DNA from: Flavobacterium sp.
Lineage (GTDB): Bacteria > Bacteroidota > Bacteroidia > Flavobacteriales > Flavobacteriaceae
Assembly (NCBI GenBank): GCA_018062725.1
Contig: JAGORP010000100.1
Span: 1-7,521, forward strand
Direction of reading: 5' to 3'
Length of the DNA stretch: 7,521 nt
A model generated the notes under the pieces. It searched no databases. It was not told the DNA's origin and saw only the letters and a program-made list of their open reading frames with translations. Of the stretch, positions 5,038 to 7,521 are shown piece after piece; the first letter of the stretch is position 1; the number at the start of each line of letters is the position of its first letter. Position numbers and translations under genes: made by a program.

Positions 5038-6102
5038 ATGAAAAAATATAACTTCTTAGCAATCACCTCTTTAATTCTCCTTGGAGCAAGTTGTGAAGGC
5101 GATAAAAAAAATTTATTTTCTATAGATGAGAGCCAATTTAAGATGATGTATCATTCTGGAGATCCCATTTCGTTAACCGTAACGAACAAAAAAGAACTCA
5201 CTATCGATTCGGTGGCGTATTTTAATAACAACAAAAGAATTGGTTCTTCGAAAGGAAATACAGCTTTAAATATCAAATTAGACAATGAAAAACTAGGCTA
5301 TCAAAACCTAAAAGCTATTGTTTATTTTGAAGGTGAAACATTTGAAACCGGAACTCGTGTAGAGATGGTATCGGCTATTGAACCTAAATTATTAAGCTAC
5401 ACCATCGTAAATACCTATCCGCACGACATGAAAGCCTATACACAAGGTTTAGAATTTTACCGCGACACGTTATTTGAAGGCACAGGAAATGGCGCTGGAA
5501 ATAGTACAGGTGAACGCGGATTTTCGAGTATCAGAAAAGTAGATTATAAGACGGGGAAAGTTATAAAGAAAATAGAATTGCCTGTTGAATATTTTGGAGA
5601 AGGCATTACAATTCTCAATAATAAATTGTACCAGCTAACTTGGCAAAATAATGAAGGTTATGTCTATAATGTTGATACTTTTAAAAAAGAAAAAACATTC
5701 CAATATTTCAAAAAAATGGAAGGATGGGGTCTAACTAGTGATGGCAAACATTTATATATGACTGATAGTTCAGACCGAATTAGCATCATTGATCCCGAAT
5801 CTTTTAAAGAAGTTGATTATTTACACGTATATACCTCAAGTACAAAAGTTCCTGCCATTAACGAACTGGAATGGATTGATGGTAAAATCTATGGAAATAT
5901 TTACCAAAAAGATGCCATTGCAGTCATCAATCCAAAATCTGGAGCCATTGAAGCGGTTATTAATTTATCCGAATTAAAGTCGAAAGTAACCCAACATCCT
6001 GACGTTGATGTATTAAATGGAATTGCCTACAATCCTAAAACAAAGACCTTATTTGTAACCGGAAAAAACTGGGATAAAATGTTTGAGCTAAAAATAAAAT
6101 AG
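5038..6102 (+). CDS. Lipoprotein glutaminyl-peptide cyclotransferase (glutamine cyclotransferase, beta-propeller type)
   Basis: Converts N-terminal glutamine of peptides or proteins to pyroglutamate. The 354-residue product starts at the Met at 5038: MKKYNF, hydrophobic stretch, then lipobox LGASC with C19, so it is a lipoprotein. An in-frame Met at 5008 would add ten residues that do not belong to the signal peptide. Residues about 30-115 form a beta-rich, Ig-like extension not found in the roughly 260-residue core enzyme. The propeller (120-354) has all the family blocks: YPHD..AYTQGL (127-138), LFEGTG with E147, FGEGIT (186-191), QLTW (199-202), EGWGLT (228-233), NELEW (275-279), LNGIAY (326-331) and TGKNWDKMFE (341-350). 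It is the plant/bacterial propeller type, unrelated in fold to the animal zinc-dependent M28-like cyclase. A terminator follows. Location is extracytoplasmic; which leaflet or side is not clear. Confidence 0.92.
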   Translation: MKKYNFLAITSLILLGASCEGDKKNLFSIDESQFKMMYHSGDPISLTVTNKKELTIDSVAYFNNNKRIGSSKGNTALNIKLDNEKLGYQNLKAIVYFEGETFETGTRVEMVSAIEPKLLSYTIVNTYPHDMKAYTQGLEFYRDTLFEGTGNGAGNSTGERGFSSIRKVDYKTGKVIKKIELPVEYFGEGITILNNKLYQLTWQNNEGYVYNVDTFKKEKTFQYFKKMEGWGLTSDGKHLYMTDSSDRISIIDPESFKEVDYLHVYTSSTKVPAINELEWIDGKIYGNIYQKDAIAVINPKSGAIEAVINLSELKSKVTQHPDVDVLNGIAYNPKTKTLFVTGKNWDKMFELKIK

Positions 6103-6127
6103 TCTTACTCCCAACCTTTTGATGAAA

Positions 6128-6163
6128 AATGGTCTCTTTATTAAAGAGATCATTTTTTATTTT
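6128..6163 (+). terminator. Intrinsic terminator after the glutaminyl cyclase gene
   Basis: ATGGTCTCTTT (6129-6139) pairs with AAAGAGATCAT (6143-6153) around ATT, with one G-U pair, and a TTTTTT-A-TTTT tract follows. The T-tract ends just 8 nt before the ATG of the next gene, so any leader of that gene starting upstream would contain this hairpin. Confidence 0.85.
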
Positions 6164-6171
6164 AACTATTT

Positions 6172-6918
6172 ATGAAAAAACTTCAAATTACCATACCCGA
6201 ACCATGTCACGAAAACTGGCAAATGATGACACCCGCCGAAAAAGGAAAATTTTGTAGTGCATGCAAAAAGAACGTCTACGATTTTACCAAAGCAACCGAT
6301 CGTGAAATTATTCAAGCGTATAATAATGACCAAAAATTATGCGGACGATTTTTAAACACCCAATTGGATCGAGAATTAACACTCCCTAGAGAAAAAAAAT
6401 CTATTTGGTTGGCATCTGTATTTTTTGGAATGATATCATTGGCAAACACTAAAACTGTAGCGCAAGAAAAACCGAAAACAGAACAAACCGAACCTAAACA
6501 TTTTTTAGGAATGCCAGCACAAATACAAGAAACACCAGAAAGCAAAATGAAAACAATTACTGGGGTTATTAGTGATTCATCTGGACCACTACCAGGTGTA
6601 AATGTTGTTGTAAAAGGAACTCAAAGAGGCGTTTCTACAAATTTTCAAGGTGAATATTCAATTCAAGCAAAAGAAGGAGAATCTTTAGTATTTTCTTTTA
6701 TGGGAATGAAAGATATTACAAAAGTTGTGGGCAGTTCAACGATTATGAATGCAATACTTAACGATTCATCTAAGGTATTAGGTGGAATGGTAATTGTTAG
6801 CGATTATGAACCTTTTAGAAACACTAAAAACCATGCGATGAGAAATTCTGAACATAAATTAGAACAACATACTTTTTTAGGCAGACAATTTCACAAAATT
6901 GGAAGTTGGTTTAGATAA
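6172..6918 (+). CDS. Membrane protein with N-terminal Cys motif, one TM segment and a CarboxypepD_reg-like domain; function unknown
   Basis: A 248-residue protein with three visible parts. Residues 1-60 hold a Cys motif, C12-H13, C28-x2-C31 and C57, in the context IPEPCHENW..MTPAEKGKFC..C.K.VYDFT; I have seen this block at the start of other Bacteroidetes proteins and it looks like a metal-binding site, though that is inference. Residues 77-92 (SIWLASVFFGMISLAN) are the only hydrophobic segment, followed by TVAQ. Residues 128-200 match the CarboxypepD_reg-like fold known from the N-terminus of SusC-type TonB receptors (ITGVISDSSGPLPGVNVVVKG, shown in two parts: ITGVISDSSG and PLPGVNVVVKG; then FQGEYSI and FSFMGM). 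There is no plug or barrel after it, only a basic tail of about 45 residues ending in GSWFR. Expected topology is Cys domain in the cytosol and the beta domain in the periplasm. Function unknown. Confidence 0.88.
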   Translation: MKKLQITIPEPCHENWQMMTPAEKGKFCSACKKNVYDFTKATDREIIQAYNNDQKLCGRFLNTQLDRELTLPREKKSIWLASVFFGMISLANTKTVAQEKPKTEQTEPKHFLGMPAQIQETPESKMKTITGVISDSSGPLPGVNVVVKGTQRGVSTNFQGEYSIQAKEGESLVFSFMGMKDITKVVGSSTIMNAILNDSSKVLGGMVIVSDYEPFRNTKNHAMRNSEHKLEQHTFLGRQFHKIGSWFR

Positions 6919-6948
6919 AAAAAGCGAGCTATTTAGCTCGCTTTTTTT
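6917..6948. terminator. Bidirectional intrinsic terminator between convergent genes
   Basis: GCGAGCT (6924-6930) pairs perfectly with AGCTCGC (6935-6941) around ATTT, flanked by seven A and seven T. It serves the plus-strand gene, whose stop codon (6916-6918) runs into the stem flank, and the minus-strand gene ending at 6967. Confidence 0.93.
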
Positions 6949-6966
6949 ATCAATCAATTGAAATAA

Positions 6967-7521
6967 TTATTTCTTTTTGATAGGTTCGTAACGAGCAGAT
7001 TTTTCGTTATACGCATATTTTGTCGTCGCCGATTTATTACTTAATGAAAAGTCCCCATTGGGTAATAACGAAAATAAATAGCCTTCGTTACGTGTTTTAT
7101 ATTGCGTTTCAGAAGCCGTTTTTAATCGGTCAAGGAAAACGATTTCGGTCACTTTTACTGTTTTTTGAGTATTCCCTACTAATAAGGTTTTGGTCAACGG
7201 ATTCCAAATTTGGGATTCCACAATAGCCGCTTCTTCTTTTTTAAGTTTGGAATCGGTCTTGGCCGTTTCATTCCATGTTACACAATAAAAAGTATTGGTT
7301 TTAATTTTTACGGGTACCACTTTACAATTACTTGGAGCTGTAGTTTTATTTTCAGCCAAAACCATAGTGTCTTTTGCTACAATCAAAATCACTTTCGACT
7401 TGTTCATTTTTACGGAAGCATCTCCATTTTTAGCTAAAACTTCAGAAGAAGCTGGAGTTGCTTTTTTGGCACTTTTCTTTTTTTGCCCGTAGCTAACGCT
7501 AAGAGATAACACCATTAATAG
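6967..7521 (-). CDS. Secreted hypothetical protein, N-terminus cut by window edge
   Basis: The frame is open to the window end (Leu-Leu codons at 7521-7516 precede the Met at 7515), so the true start probably lies outside. The visible first residues, LLMVLSLSVSYGQKKK, are the end of a Sec signal peptide; cleavage after Gly would leave Gln (codon 7485-7483) as the first residue, as is common in Bacteroidetes exported proteins. The mature part is about 170 residues, rich in Lys and Thr, with Cys residues in SNCKVV and FYCVTW, and no domain I recognise. Repeated phrases such as VESQIWNPLTKTLLVGN suggest beta structure. Location is periplasmic or outer-surface. It ends on a strong shared terminator. 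Confidence 0.8.
   Translation of the reverse strand, partial: LLMVLSLSVSYGQKKKSAKKATPASSEVLAKNGDASVKMNKSKVILIVAKDTMVLAENKTTAPSNCKVVPVKIKTNTFYCVTWNETAKTDSKLKKEEAAIVESQIWNPLTKTLLVGNTQKTVKVTEIVFLDRLKTASETQYKTRNEGYLFSLLPNGDFSLSNKSATTKYAYNEKSARYEPIKKK

Noticed and set aside
4709..5066. Several short ORFs on both strands around the SRP RNA
   Set aside because: They are chance readings of the SRP RNA, the palindromic repeat and AT-rich spacer; none has a coherent protein pattern.

Overview
The window comes from an AT-rich genome of the Bacteroidetes, most likely Flavobacterium or a close relative. Three things point there. Two upstream regions carry the Bacteroidetes promoter form (TTTG, a 19-bp spacer, then TAnnTTTG). 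The genes lack clear Shine-Dalgarno sequences. The protein families are Flavobacteriia-like: a GRAFEF-type YebC, a SusC-style CarboxypepD_reg domain, and secreted proteins with Gln just after the signal peptide.

Layout. At the left, on the plus strand, is the C-terminal two thirds of gcvT (glycine cleavage T-protein). A 131-bp repeat-rich spacer with a good promoter follows, then yebC. A bidirectional terminator separates yebC from a minus-strand run, read right to left: an L-Ala-D/L-Glu-type dipeptide epimerase, a short-chain dehydrogenase (SDR), a GNAT acetyltransferase and a TalC/FSA-type transaldolase. The last three are tightly packed (SDR and GNAT overlap by 1 nt; GNAT to transaldolase is 17 nt). 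Upstream of the epimerase, also on the minus strand, is the small bacterial SRP RNA (ffs) with a near-ideal promoter and a T8 tract. A plus-strand lipoprotein glutaminyl-peptide cyclotransferase (beta-propeller type) diverges from it. Next come an unrecognised membrane protein (Cys motif, one transmembrane segment, CarboxypepD_reg domain), a bidirectional terminator, and at the right edge the minus-strand C-terminal part of a secreted hypothetical protein.

How the parts relate. Most of this is core or housekeeping content, and I see no phage, transposase, CRISPR or defence locus. The epimerase suggests murein-peptide recycling and the transaldolase belongs to sugar-phosphate metabolism; the SDR and GNAT substrates are unknown. 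The glutaminyl cyclase could act on exported proteins with N-terminal Gln, and the gene at the right edge encodes such a protein.

Less ordinary points: a REP-like palindromic repeat on both sides of the epimerase in opposite orientation; intrinsic-terminator hairpins directly before two start codons; active-site residues in the FSA-family enzyme that predict transaldolase activity; and the membrane protein with an internal signal-peptide-like segment. None amounts to a demonstrated new system.
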